A stretch of 64,000 nt of DNA from Terriglobia bacterium (lineage in GTDB: Bacteria; Acidobacteriota; Terriglobia; Versatilivoradales; Versatilivoraceae), in assembly GCA_951813285.1 (NCBI GenBank), contig OX638355.1, forward strand, positions 3,615,136 through 3,679,135. The letters are read 5' to 3'. Below are positions 43,918 through 52,122 of this stretch, in pieces. A model generated the notes under the pieces. It did not search any database. It was given only the letters and a program-made list of their open reading frames with translations, and had not been told where the DNA came from. The position numbers and the translations under genes were made by a program. Within the stretch, counting starts at the first letter, position 1; each line of letters starts with the position of its first letter.

Positions 43918-44386
43918 CGCTATCCCTGTTTCCCGACTGCTCTTTCATCTTGTCGATGGTGAGATCCAGAATCTCCACGTATCCGTGCACGTCCACGCTC
44001 TTGGACTCAGGGGTGCCGCTGACGCTGTAGAGCCAGCCCTTTCCGTAGGGATCGGAGTCGACCAGACTGATATCCTGCTCGATCAGCGGGTTCACCTGTT
44101 TGAATAGCCCGTCGACCACGCAATAGAGGTCGGTCAGGGCCTTGAAGGCTTCGATCCAGCCGATGGTCTGTCCGACACAGACTTGCTGGCCGGGCTTGGC
44201 ATCGAATTCGAATTCTACAAGATCACCGAGCATCCGTGTGGCGAATTTGGTCATTCCCACCCGCCACAGGCCGGTTTGCTGCTCGACAGTCCAGAAGTGG
44301 GAGGCCGTATAGCGGCGGTCCAGCGGCAGCCGTGTTGAAAACCGGGATCGCTTGTACCGAATGTGCTGCTGCCGGTCTTGTGCCAT
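43910..44386 (-). CDS. Glycine-cleavage H-protein-like lipoyl carrier
   Basis: 158 residues from ATG 44386; the longer frame would overlap the upstream gene. Lipoyl-domain fold as in GcvH: TASHFWTVEQQTGLWRVGMT, RMLGDLVEFEFDAKPGQQV, and the lipoylation site IGWIEAFKALTDLYCVVDGL with lysine 82, then NPLIEQDISLVDSDPYGKGW. No glycine-cleavage P or T genes are near. H-like proteins outside glycine cleavage serve as lipoate carriers, for example in sulfur metabolism. It sits between a cysteine desulfurase and a CobW GTPase, so a role as sulfur or acyl carrier is plausible. Confidence 0.88.
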   Translation of the reverse strand: MAQDRQQHIRYKRSRFSTRLPLDRRYTASHFWTVEQQTGLWRVGMTKFATRMLGDLVEFEFDAKPGQQVCVGQTIGWIEAFKALTDLYCVVDGLFKQVNPLIEQDISLVDSDPYGKGWLYSVSGTPESKSVDVHGYVEILDLTIDKMKEQSGNRDSDG

Positions 44387-44406
44387 TCGGATGGTGTCGT
44401 CCGCTT

Positions 44407-45594
44407 TCAGGCGGCGCCGGCCTGGCCAATCCCCACCGCGGTTGAGCTTTCCGGGAGAGCCGGTTCTCCAATCCCTTCGACTGCCTGGATGAAGGCGTTC
44501 CAGTCGGGCTGACGGCTCAGGTGGCACCAGGAGAGGCGAAGCGCCCCCTCCATGCGGGCCTCGTCCAGCTTCTGAGCGCTCAGCACATGGCTACAGCTAT
44601 CGGAGGTCGAGGTGCAGGCCGATCCGTTGGAGATGGCGGCTACCTGGCTAACGGCCTCGATGGCTTCCTCCGAGCTGATTCCCGGCAAGGACAAGTTGAC
44701 AATCTGAGGGACCGTGCGGTCGAGATCCCCGTTGAAGACAGGCTTCAGCGTCCGCAATTTTCTCAGGAGAATTTCCTTGAACCTTCGACAGACCGTGTTG
44801 CGTTCCTGGTGCTCCGCCAAAGCCAGTTCGGAGGCCTTGCCAAGTCCGGCTATGAGCGGAACCGGCAATGTCCCGGGACGTAACCCCAGTTCCTGGCCTC
44901 CCCCATGCATTAAAGGGGTGAGAGGAGGCCGCTGTCCGTTCCGCCGGCGGGTGACCAGGGCGCCGATGCCCTTGGGGGCGTAGATCTTATGACCGCTGAT
45001 GCTGATCAAGTCGATGCGACGGTTGCGTAGCGATGCGATCTCTTTCCCGAAGCCTTGGGCGGCATCCACGTGCAGGTAAGCCGGATGGTTCTCGAGCAGC
45101 CTGGCAATTTCCCGGATGGGCTGAATGACGCCGGTCTCGTTGTTGACCTGCATCACCGAGACCAGCAGGGTATTGTCTCGGAGTGCGTCCCGGATGGCCC
45201 GTGGATGCACCCAGCCGCCGGGCTCCGGGGCCACCAGGGTGACTTCAAAACCCCGGCCGGAAAGGGCCTGCAGGGGTTCCAATACGGACTTGTGTTCAAT
45301 CCGGCTGCTGACAAGGTGAAACCTGCCGGTCCTGGCCCCGTGCTCGGCCAAACCCAGCAGGGCCAGGTTGTTGCTTTCGGTAGCGCCGCTGGTGAAGATG
45401 ATCTCGCCCCGGGTGGCGCTCACCACTGCCGCGACTTGGACACGCGCCCTCTCCACGGCGCTGCGAGCTCTGGAACCGAACCCGTGATGCCGACTGCCGG
45501 CATTGCCGAATTCAACGCCCAGATAGGTTATGACCTCCCGCTGCACCCGGGGATCGACCGGGCCGGTGGCGGCGCAATCCAGATAAACGGCCAT
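44407..45594 (-). CDS. Cysteine desulfurase (NifS/IscS-like)
   Basis: 395 residues from ATG 45594, where similarity begins (VYLDCAATGPVDPRVQREV); starts at 45609 or 45630 are possible. PLP enzyme that takes sulfur from cysteine as a persulfide. PLP lysine in LISISGHKIYAPKGIGALV, ATESNNLALLG phosphate loop, catalytic cysteine loop SNGSACTSTSDSCSHVL. First gene of the nine-gene run, 20 bases before the H-like gene. As the only sulfur donor in the window it may feed Fe-S assembly for the cysteine-rich partners or sulfur transfer to a product. Confidence 0.9.
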   Translation of the reverse strand: MAVYLDCAATGPVDPRVQREVITYLGVEFGNAGSRHHGFGSRARSAVERARVQVAAVVSATRGEIIFTSGATESNNLALLGLAEHGARTGRFHLVSSRIEHKSVLEPLQALSGRGFEVTLVAPEPGGWVHPRAIRDALRDNTLLVSVMQVNNETGVIQPIREIARLLENHPAYLHVDAAQGFGKEIASLRNRRIDLISISGHKIYAPKGIGALVTRRRNGQRPPLTPLMHGGGQELGLRPGTLPVPLIAGLGKASELALAEHQERNTVCRRFKEILLRKLRTLKPVFNGDLDRTVPQIVNLSLPGISSEEAIEAVSQVAAISNGSACTSTSDSCSHVLSAQKLDEARMEGALRLSWCHLSRQPDWNAFIQAVEGIGEPALPESSTAVGIGQAGAA

Positions 45595-45818
45595 GGGTGG
45601 ATGAAACATCCCTTCCGACAGCACCGGCATAGGGTCGTCCGGGCGGTCACGGATCGGTTATTGCCCCGAAGCTTCGGATTTTATTGGATTTATGGCTTAG
45701 CCGCAAGGCAAAACTGCCTCCGTGAGACAGCAGCGGAGATCGGGTCGGGACGGCGCTTCAGAGGACTCGAGGGAAGCCCCCCGCGGATATGACGGCAGGA
45801 AGCACAGCCATCTTCATT

Positions 45819-45845
45819 GGGCGCCCACAAGGGGCGCTCCTACAA
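45819..45845. repeat. GC hairpin between osmC and the cysteine desulfurase gene
   Basis: GGGCGCCCACAAGGGGCGCT CC forms an imperfect stem with a CACAA loop, just after the osmC stop on the minus strand. No T tract follows on that strand, so it is more likely a repeat than a classical terminator. The rest of the 220-base gap shows nothing clear. Confidence 0.45.
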
Positions 45846-45850
45846 TGGGA

Positions 45851-46294
45851 TCAGGCGTCGGTAGGGCGCGGCACGTCTGCGGCCGGCTCGCTTGTAGCGA
45901 CACGAACCGTCAGTTTCACACCGCCGCGCAGGGTATTGGCGGCGATACAGCCCCGTTCGGCGATGGCGACCAGCTTCTGGAGAAGTGCGGCATCGCGGCA
46001 CTCGGCGGATACGGCCAGATCAATAGCGCCAAAGCGGGAAGGGCTCTCAGCCAGCGTGGCGGTGACGGTCGTGGATACCCGGCCAACCGGCGCCTGACGA
46101 GCCCGGATGGCCGCCAGAAGGTTGCTTGTAAAGCATCCCCCCAGGCCCACAAGAATCAACTCGCCCCCCATAGGCCCCCGGTCCTCTCCTCCCTTTTCCA
46201 GGGGGCGGTCCACTGAAATCCGGTGGCCTCGGACCTGAGTGGTGGAGGTCGCCGGGCCCGCCTGGTCTATTCGGATTTGCACCGTTTGTCCCAT
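45851..46294 (-). CDS. OsmC/Ohr-family thiol peroxidase-like protein
   Basis: 147 residues. OsmC fold with two conserved cysteines: ILVGLGGCFTSNLLAAIRAR and AIAERGCIAANTLRGGVKL. Enzymes of this family reduce organic hydroperoxides using the cysteine pair. The active-site arginine/glutamate pair is not certain by eye. Independent gene; upstream on the same strand is the truncated HEPN gene. Fits the oxidative-stress theme of the Fur-rubrerythrin gene nearby. Confidence 0.87.
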   Translation of the reverse strand: MGQTVQIRIDQAGPATSTTQVRGHRISVDRPLEKGGEDRGPMGGELILVGLGGCFTSNLLAAIRARQAPVGRVSTTVTATLAESPSRFGAIDLAVSAECRDAALLQKLVAIAERGCIAANTLRGGVKLTVRVATSEPAADVPRPTDA

Positions 46295-46333
46295 TCGAAA
46301 TTCCTGATTCAGAAGAGAATACCAGTGCTGCCT

Positions 46334-46483
46334 TCAGCGCTGTATCGGCAGCTTGCTGAGCAAGGGAACAGGCGTGCGGGAGGGAGCCTCATCCGCGATC
46401 AGCAAGCCTTGCGCAACTTTGAGATCCTCCGTCGCGAAACGAAGCCAGCGGCGAGCTTCGCCAATGAGTTCAGGGTCGTTCAT
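46334..46483 (-). pseudogene. HEPN-domain protein, truncated
   Basis: 49 codons from an ATG with AAAGG at good distance. MNDPELIGEARRWLRFATED then LKVAQGLLIADEAPSR matches the first two helices of prokaryotic HEPN proteins, which normally run to about 130 residues and carry an RxxxxH RNase motif in the missing part. The tail (TPVPLLSKLPIQR) looks unrelated. It is a remnant of a HEPN/MNT-type toxin or RNase gene. About 350 bases between it and the Fur-rubrerythrin gene hold no other gene I can support. Confidence 0.6.
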
Positions 46484-46840
46484 AAAGAACCTTTCCCTCG
46501 CGGAGTGCTGAACGCAACAAGGTTCCCAAAAGATAACACACAAGAAAGGATTCCCATCTCCTACTGCCGGCGATCGCCTACGCCTGGCCGCAGGAGTTTC
46601 GGTGACGGTCCAGCAGACGCGCTTCGCCAGGACGCAAACGAAGAGCTGCGACTGCGCTTGCTGAAGCCGGGGGCATGAGTGGGAAGTTCGGGCTGGAGAA
46701 AGAATGCACCCGAACGGCCAAGGCCGGTCACGGGGGCGGTTGTGGCCGGCTCCGAGGAGATGCTATACTTCGTGGGGTCGCGATCCTGCCCAAACCACAT
46801 ACCAATCGTCATACAGGTCGCAGTTTCAAAAGGCTGGACT

Positions 46841-47851
46841 ATGGCCTCCAACAAAGAACTGGTCGAACAGAAGGCGATCTTTGCCGCCTATCTGAAGAAG
46901 AAAAAGCTCAAGATCACCCGGCAGCGGCAGGTGATCCTCGAAAATTTCCTCAAGACCGAAGGCCACTTGAGCACCGAGGAGCTTTACCAGCAGGTCCGGC
47001 AGAAGGACAGGACTATCGGGTATGCCACCGTCTCGCGAACCATGAAGGCCCTGACCGACGCCGGTCTGGCAAGGGAGATCGACCTGGGGGACAGCCGCAG
47101 CCGATTTGAGCCGCTCTACAAGCGCCCTCACCACCACCACATCATCTGCGTGGAGTGCCAGAAGGCAATCGAGTTCCTCAGCCCTGAATTGGAGCAGCTT
47201 CAGGAGCAGGTGGTCTCACGCTACCGCTTCCAGCCGGTACGACACCATTTCCAGGTGTTTGGCGTCTGTGAGGATTGCCAGGAACATCGCCCGGCCAAGC
47301 ACGAAGATTTCGACTCGGACCTGGTTTTCGCCCGCGACGCCCTCCGTATCGCCCTGCAGACCGAGAAAAACGGCGTCAATTTCTACCAGTCACTGGCCAA
47401 AGCAGCCACGGACGCGCGGGGAAGGAACGCTTTCCTCGAAATGGCAGCCGAGGAAGAAAAGCACCTGCGGGAACTCGAGGGTGAGTGGGAGACCCTCGTC
47501 AAGAGGAACAAGCGGGTTCTGAAGGCGCCCGTCTTCCTGCACTTCGACTACAACGAGCTCAATCGACTCTTTCCCAGTCCCGAAGAGTTGCAGAAGAGGC
47601 ACCTGGAACGGTTGAGCCTGGAAGAAGCTCTACACCTGGCTCTGTCCATGGAGCAGGGAGCCCACCGTTTCTTCAAACGCTACGCCGAAAAGTTCAACGA
47701 CACCCGAGGCAAGGGCATTTTTCTGAAGTTTGCCGAGGAAGAGTTGGAGCACTGCGAATTGATTCAACAGGAGTGCGATCGTCTACTCGGTTCCTCGACT
47801 CCTCTCCCACAAAGTCAAGAACCGGAAATCGGCTCTGAAACGACGGCGTGA
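46841..47851 (+). CDS. Fur-rubrerythrin fusion protein
   Basis: 336 residues from ATG 46841, the point where Fur similarity begins. Residues ~1-150: Fur/PerR family DNA-binding regulator with TRQRQVILENFLKTEGHLST, ATVSRTMKALTDAGLAREID, metal-site KRPHHHHIICVECQKAIEF and a second CxxC (VCEDCQEH). Residues ~160-315: two ferritin-like repeats with di-iron ligands, TEKNGVNFYQSL ... MAAEEEKHLREL and MEQGAHRFFKRYAE ... FAEEELEHCELIQQ, as in rubrerythrin. One protein may thus sense iron or peroxide through a di-iron site and control transcription. Next to a Fur-box-bearing TonB receptor gene, which converges on it. Confidence 0.88.
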   Translation: MASNKELVEQKAIFAAYLKKKKLKITRQRQVILENFLKTEGHLSTEELYQQVRQKDRTIGYATVSRTMKALTDAGLAREIDLGDSRSRFEPLYKRPHHHHIICVECQKAIEFLSPELEQLQEQVVSRYRFQPVRHHFQVFGVCEDCQEHRPAKHEDFDSDLVFARDALRIALQTEKNGVNFYQSLAKAATDARGRNAFLEMAAEEEKHLRELEGEWETLVKRNKRVLKAPVFLHFDYNELNRLFPSPEELQKRHLERLSLEEALHLALSMEQGAHRFFKRYAEKFNDTRGKGIFLKFAEEELEHCELIQQECDRLLGSSTPLPQSQEPEIGSETTA

Positions 47852-47898
47852 CACTGCGTCGGGCGATCGAAGGGTGCTCCGGAAGCAGTCCTCCGATC

Positions 47899-50379
47899 CT
47901 ACCGATCGCTGCCCAGCCTGAAGTGAATCCCGACCATGAACAGACGGGGAAGCGCCGGTCGAACGCCGGCGGGGCGGCGAGCCACGATGTAACGATTGTT
48001 GGTCACATTCTGCAGGTTGGCAAACAGACTGGCCCTCTGTGAGAGCTCATACTCTGTCGAAAGGTTGAGCACGGCGTAGGCGTCGGTGCGCTCCAGCAAA
48101 GGCGCCGGACCCTGCCCGGCCACGGTTCTCATGCTGCTCCCCCAGTGGGTATCGAAGCCTGCATCCCATTTGGCGGTCCTCACCCCAAGGCTTGCATAGA
48201 ACTGGTGCCGAGGAAGATAGGGAAGCCTGTCTCCCACGATCACGTCCCCCCAGGGCCCGAATGCGCTATTGAAGGCGTTTCGAAACTCGCCCTGGGTGAC
48301 GGTATAGGCCATCTGCACAGGAAGAGAAAATCCGGACTGCAGGTTGGAAACCGGGTCGAAGGATACCGAGGCCTCCATGCCCACGACACGGGCTTCTCCG
48401 CCGTTGTAGAGGTCTCCCGTTCCCTCTCCTCCCGCGGCCAGGGTGTCCGCTCCCAGGAGATTGCCGTAATCGCTGTAGAAGGCCACCAACTGGGTGTTGA
48501 AGCCCGGTTGACCCAGACCGAACCCGAACTCGTAATTGATGCTGTCCTCCGCCTCGGTAAACTCGTTCGATCCAGGCCCCGGCGGCGAAAATCCCTTGTG
48601 GACGCCGCCAAAGAGCCGCACGTTTCGGCCGGCATCGAAATTGATGCCGACACCCGGGATCGCCACCTCCACGGCATTGGTTCTGACCCGGGTCGGGTTG
48701 GTTCTCCCGGGATCGGTTTTGGAGAAGTCGGTTCGGGTCAGGTCGATATTCTCGTAGCGGATGCCGGGAATGACCGTCCAGCGGTCCCATTGAATCTCGT
48801 CCTGGAAGAAAAAGGACCGGGCTTCGGCATCGCTGAGTCGATTGGACTGGCTTCCGGGAGCGCCGAAACTGGTTCGGTTCATGCGGCCGCCGCTCATCTG
48901 GAAACCGTCCTCGTGCTGGAGCCGAGCCTCCTGATCCTGGTGGTAGCGAAAGCCGAATTCAAATCGATGTTGAGCGCCTCCCAAGTGGCGGTGCAGACCC
49001 AACACGGACTGAATACCCTGTGAGAAATACCGGCGGTTGTTGGCTCTGATCTTCAATATGTCAGGGTCACTGTCTCCCCCACGGGCGATATCCAACTCGC
49101 CGGCGTAGGTTTCAGGATTTCCGAAAATCCTGGAGATGCTGTTGCCGCCAACGCTCTGGAGCTTGAACCAGTTCCGGGCGAAGTTGTTGCGGTAAACCAC
49201 GGTGGTCAGGTCCAGGCCACCCGGAACGGCAACGAAATGCCGGGCCTGATACTGACGGTGATTGGAATCGAAGCGGTCGGCCTGAGAAGCCGCGTAGCGA
49301 CGGTTGGGATTGACGGCAAAGTCTTCGTCGGTCAGGCCCAGATAAGTTTCTTCCGAGTCCTGCTCGGTGGATCCGAGCTTTAGCTCGAATTGCTGAAAAA
49401 CTCTGGCATCCAACGCCGTTTGAAAGCGTAGCTTGGCCAGGTAGTCGCCAATATGGAATCCCGTGTCCCCTCCGCCGTCCAGTTCCTTGAAGCCATCGGT
49501 TTTGACCTGGTAGCTCTCCACCAGCCACCCGACGTTGCCGTGCGTACCTCCCAGGTTGAGATGTCCCTGACCCGCCGAATCGGATCCGAAACCGAGCTTG
49601 CCATCCAGGCTCAAGGCTTGAGGGATTTCGCTGGACACGAGATTCAGGACCCCGCCATTGGTTCTGGGGCCGTACTTGATCTGGCTGGAGCCCTTGCGAA
49701 CTTCCAGCGATCGCATGCGTCCGGAGGTGGGGAAGTAGTAAGCCGAGGGGGCCGCGTAGGGGGCCGGGGCAATCAGAACTCCGTCTTCCATCAGGGTAAT
49801 CTTGGAGCTTCGATCCACACCCGTCCCTCGCATCCCGATGTTGGGCCGCAGCCCGTAACCCTCCTCCTCCTGAATATTGACTCCAGGGATCTGCCGAAGC
49901 ATGCGGTGGATATCGTCCAGCCCCTGCTTTTGTCGCTTCAACTCCCTGGGTCCGATGATGTGGGCTGCACCGGGGATTTCATCCAAACGCTCGGGATCGC
50001 CAACCACCATAATGCGCTCGTAGATCGTCAGGCTCGGATCGGGTTGCAAGGTCAGTCGGATATCATCAGCCCCATCTTCAGGCAGACTAAGACTCCGGTC
50101 AGTCGTACGATAGCCCCGGCTGGAAACAGTGATTCGATAATTGCCTTGGCTTAACTCCCCGAACTGGAAACGTCCTTCCTCTCCGGTCTGGAAGGTTCTT
50201 TCGAAACGCTGATCGCCCGATGTCAATTGCACCGTAGCGTCAGACATGGGGGCCCCGGAGGGGTTCAGCACCCTGCCTCGGATCCAAAGCGTCGAGGTGT
50301 GAGCAATTACGGTTGAGGCCAGAACGATGGTGAGTGTGGCGACCAATATCTGAAGCAGGCGACTCCGTCTCTTTGGCAC
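47899..50379 (-). CDS. TonB-dependent receptor, FecA-like
   Basis: 826 residues. Signal peptide (LQILVATLTIVLASTVIAHT), a carboxypeptidase-regulatory-like beta domain (GAPMSDATVQLTSGDQ ... GNYRITVSSRGYRTTDRSLS), plug with PGVNIQEEEGYGLRPNIGMR, close to the FecA plug, and a 22-strand-type barrel ending FMVGIHFRLGSDR. Outer-membrane uptake of an iron chelate is likely, citrate-type by similarity, powered by TonB. A Fur-like site lies about 90 bases upstream of its start, fitting repression by iron. No fecB, C, D, E transport genes are nearby. Confidence 0.9.
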   Translation of the reverse strand: MPKRRSRLLQILVATLTIVLASTVIAHTSTLWIRGRVLNPSGAPMSDATVQLTSGDQRFERTFQTGEEGRFQFGELSQGNYRITVSSRGYRTTDRSLSLPEDGADDIRLTLQPDPSLTIYERIMVVGDPERLDEIPGAAHIIGPRELKRQKQGLDDIHRMLRQIPGVNIQEEEGYGLRPNIGMRGTGVDRSSKITLMEDGVLIAPAPYAAPSAYYFPTSGRMRSLEVRKGSSQIKYGPRTNGGVLNLVSSEIPQALSLDGKLGFGSDSAGQGHLNLGGTHGNVGWLVESYQVKTDGFKELDGGGDTGFHIGDYLAKLRFQTALDARVFQQFELKLGSTEQDSEETYLGLTDEDFAVNPNRRYAASQADRFDSNHRQYQARHFVAVPGGLDLTTVVYRNNFARNWFKLQSVGGNSISRIFGNPETYAGELDIARGGDSDPDILKIRANNRRYFSQGIQSVLGLHRHLGGAQHRFEFGFRYHQDQEARLQHEDGFQMSGGRMNRTSFGAPGSQSNRLSDAEARSFFFQDEIQWDRWTVIPGIRYENIDLTRTDFSKTDPGRTNPTRVRTNAVEVAIPGVGINFDAGRNVRLFGGVHKGFSPPGPGSNEFTEAEDSINYEFGFGLGQPGFNTQLVAFYSDYGNLLGADTLAAGGEGTGDLYNGGEARVVGMEASVSFDPVSNLQSGFSLPVQMAYTVTQGEFRNAFNSAFGPWGDVIVGDRLPYLPRHQFYASLGVRTAKWDAGFDTHWGSSMRTVAGQGPAPLLERTDAYAVLNLSTEYELSQRASLFANLQNVTNNRYIVARRPAGVRPALPRLFMVGIHFRLGSDR

Positions 50380-50467
50380 GTGCGGATTTTCCTTAGAAGT
50401 GGCGATTTGGGAATGGGGCGCCGGAAGCGAACCCCCTCGGAAGGCGTTTCACTCAGGCGATTATTAT

Positions 50468-50482
50468 GAAAATGAATTTCAA
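50468..50482 (-). promoter_or_regulatory. Fur-box-like site upstream of the TonB receptor gene
   Basis: TGAAAATGAATTTCA is a 7-1-7 inverted repeat with five of seven arm pairs matching, inside an AT-rich stretch with TTATTATG and CAATTGCAATG. Lies 89 bases before the receptor start; a nearby repressor gene of the Fur family supports it. Confidence 0.6.
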
Positions 50483-50516
50483 TTGCAATGAATTTTTGTC
50501 ATCGGGCTCTCCAGGC

Positions 50517-50702
50517 AAGTCCGGCCCCCGCCCTGCCGGGCGGATCATACATAGAGCGAAACAATCAGAAATCGACCTTCCCTTCCTAACCTTGGCATCC
50601 CGTCTCGGTTAACCTCAACGCCTTAGTGGCCCTTCGTCGTTCTTCGTGGCCCTTCGTGGATCACTCTTTTTCTCTTGTCGTTTGTCGGTTGTTTCAAGCA
50701 AG
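50517..50702 (-). repeat. Intergenic repeat family R1, copy d
   Basis: Inverse orientation. Contains GCCCTGCCGGGCGGATCATA, TCGGTTAACCTCAACGCCTT and TTCGTGGATCACTCTTTTTC, and ends with a GAAACAA-related segment as copy a does. It fills most of the 378 bases between the two Fur-linked genes. Confidence 0.78.
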
Positions 50703-50757
50703 GGAATGGATGGCGGGGAGCGACGGCGGGAGGACTATCCGAGAGTGTTGCCACCGC

Positions 50758-51999
50758 TCAGGCCTGCCGGATGCAGGTGAGTCGGCGGCCAAAGCGGAGG
50801 ACCAACTGTCCTTCGTCCACGGCAATGCCGTAAAGGCGTGATTCTTCCGATAGCTTATTCTCGGCAATCTTCGAAGGAACGTCCGCTGGGCTATAGACTT
50901 CAACGGTTCCATTCACGCCGAAAAAGTAAATGGAATCGCCGGCGGCAATGGAGGAGGCCCAGCAGGGTCCCTTGAGCCGCTGATGCCACACTTCCTGACC
51001 TGTCTCGAGGTTCAGGCAGAAGGCGACGCCGGCCTTGTTGACCATGTACACGCGAGAGCGGTGCACCAGGGGAGAGCTGAAATAGGAAGTAGCCTCGGCG
51101 GCTCGCCAAGCGATCTCGGGCTTTGTAGAAGCAGCCGAGCCGAACCGAATGGCCGAGGTCCAGCCCTTCTTGCTGGAACCGATGATCGCGCCTCCCGGGG
51201 TCGGGGTGGGTGACGGGACGGAGGCCCGTTCGAACCCCTCCAGGGTCCACAGCAGTGAACCGTCCTTTGTATCGTAGGCGTCCACGCGGTCGCCGCCGCT
51301 GACCAGCGCCAGCTCGCGACCATCGTGCTCCGTCACCGCGGGAGTCGTCCAGGAAACCTTCTTGCGCCGGTCCGTTTTCCAAACGGTCTTGCCTGTCCGC
51401 GGATCGACACAAATCAGATAGGAGGGGCCGGCGTGGGCCACCAGAGCCATCACGCCAGACTGGCAGAGGCGAAGCGAGCTTCCGATGCCGTGCCGTCCCC
51501 CGAATTCTCCGAATTCCTCCGTCAGCCGGCGTTCCCACCGGAGTTCTCCCTGGTGATCGAGGGCCACGAGGTTGCCTGTTTCGAAGAAGGCGTAGACACC
51601 GGCGGCATCGGCAACGGGAGTCGGCGCCGCCTTGCTGATCATGTTCGATTCCTGGATGGACTGTGCCGGCGCCGCTCGATGGGTCCAGAGTTCTCTTCCG
51701 TCGGAGAGGTCGAAGGCCGAGAGGATCAGAGTATCCTTGCGAGCCCCTTCGACGGAGGTCACAAACACGTGTCGATCGAAGATGACGGGGCTGGACTGAC
51801 CGTACCCGGGAGTTGCGACATTCCAGATGAGATTGGTCTGATCCGACCATCTCAGCGGCAGGCGCTCCCGGCTGGAAAGCATGCTGGAGCCGTTTCCGCG
51901 GAACTCCTTCCAGTCGGCAAATACGAGAGAGGTCGGGGCAAAGAGTGCCCCCAGAAATGCTCTGCGGCCAAGACGTTGGACGAAAGGACTCTCTGACAT
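50758..51999 (-). CDS. PQQ-like beta-propeller protein, Fur-box controlled
   Basis: 413 residues from ATG 51999, preferred over 52011 because GGGAGG lies 12 bases before it and right against the other. RLGRRAFLGALFAPTSLVFA looks like a Tat signal. Eight-bladed propeller with WKEFRGNGSSML, YGQSSPVIFDRHVFVTSV, GRELWTHR, GELRWERRL, GKTVWKTDR, GSLLWTLEG and GQEVWHQRL, one W per blade as in PQQ-binding or BamB-type proteins. Periplasmic. No dehydrogenase active-site residues are obvious, so it may be a scaffold. A Fur-like site is about 110 bases upstream, so it may be part of the iron regulon. Confidence 0.85.
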   Translation of the reverse strand: MSESPFVQRLGRRAFLGALFAPTSLVFADWKEFRGNGSSMLSSRERLPLRWSDQTNLIWNVATPGYGQSSPVIFDRHVFVTSVEGARKDTLILSAFDLSDGRELWTHRAAPAQSIQESNMISKAAPTPVADAAGVYAFFETGNLVALDHQGELRWERRLTEEFGEFGGRHGIGSSLRLCQSGVMALVAHAGPSYLICVDPRTGKTVWKTDRRKKVSWTTPAVTEHDGRELALVSGGDRVDAYDTKDGSLLWTLEGFERASVPSPTPTPGGAIIGSSKKGWTSAIRFGSAASTKPEIAWRAAEATSYFSSPLVHRSRVYMVNKAGVAFCLNLETGQEVWHQRLKGPCWASSIAAGDSIYFFGVNGTVEVYSPADVPSKIAENKLSEESRLYGIAVDEGQLVLRFGRRLTCIRQA

Positions 52000-52107
52000 G
52001 AAGGGAAACATCCTCCCGGGGAGCGGCGAAAACTGACAATGACAGTTGCCGTCCCCAAGTGGGCAGGATAGGAGCGTCGGTGAAGGATGTCAACCCTATA
52101 ATGATAA

Positions 52108-52122
52108 TGATATGCATTTTCA
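52108..52122 (-). promoter_or_regulatory. Fur-box-like site upstream of the beta-propeller gene
   Basis: TGATATGCATTTTCA, within AATGATAATGATATGCATTT, is again a 7-1-7 type inverted repeat with five of seven pairs; the overlapping GATAATGAT stretch also matches the classic Fur hexamers. The flanking region 52012-52430 contains no gene I can support. Confidence 0.6.

Noticed and set aside
43910-44386. Ordinary glycine cleavage H protein
   Set aside because: No gcvT or gcvP is near and the neighbours point to sulfur and metal handling; the call remains H-like.
47899-50379. Siderophore-specific assignment of the receptor
   Set aside because: The plug resembles FecA, but no biosynthesis or transport genes nearby fix the ligand.
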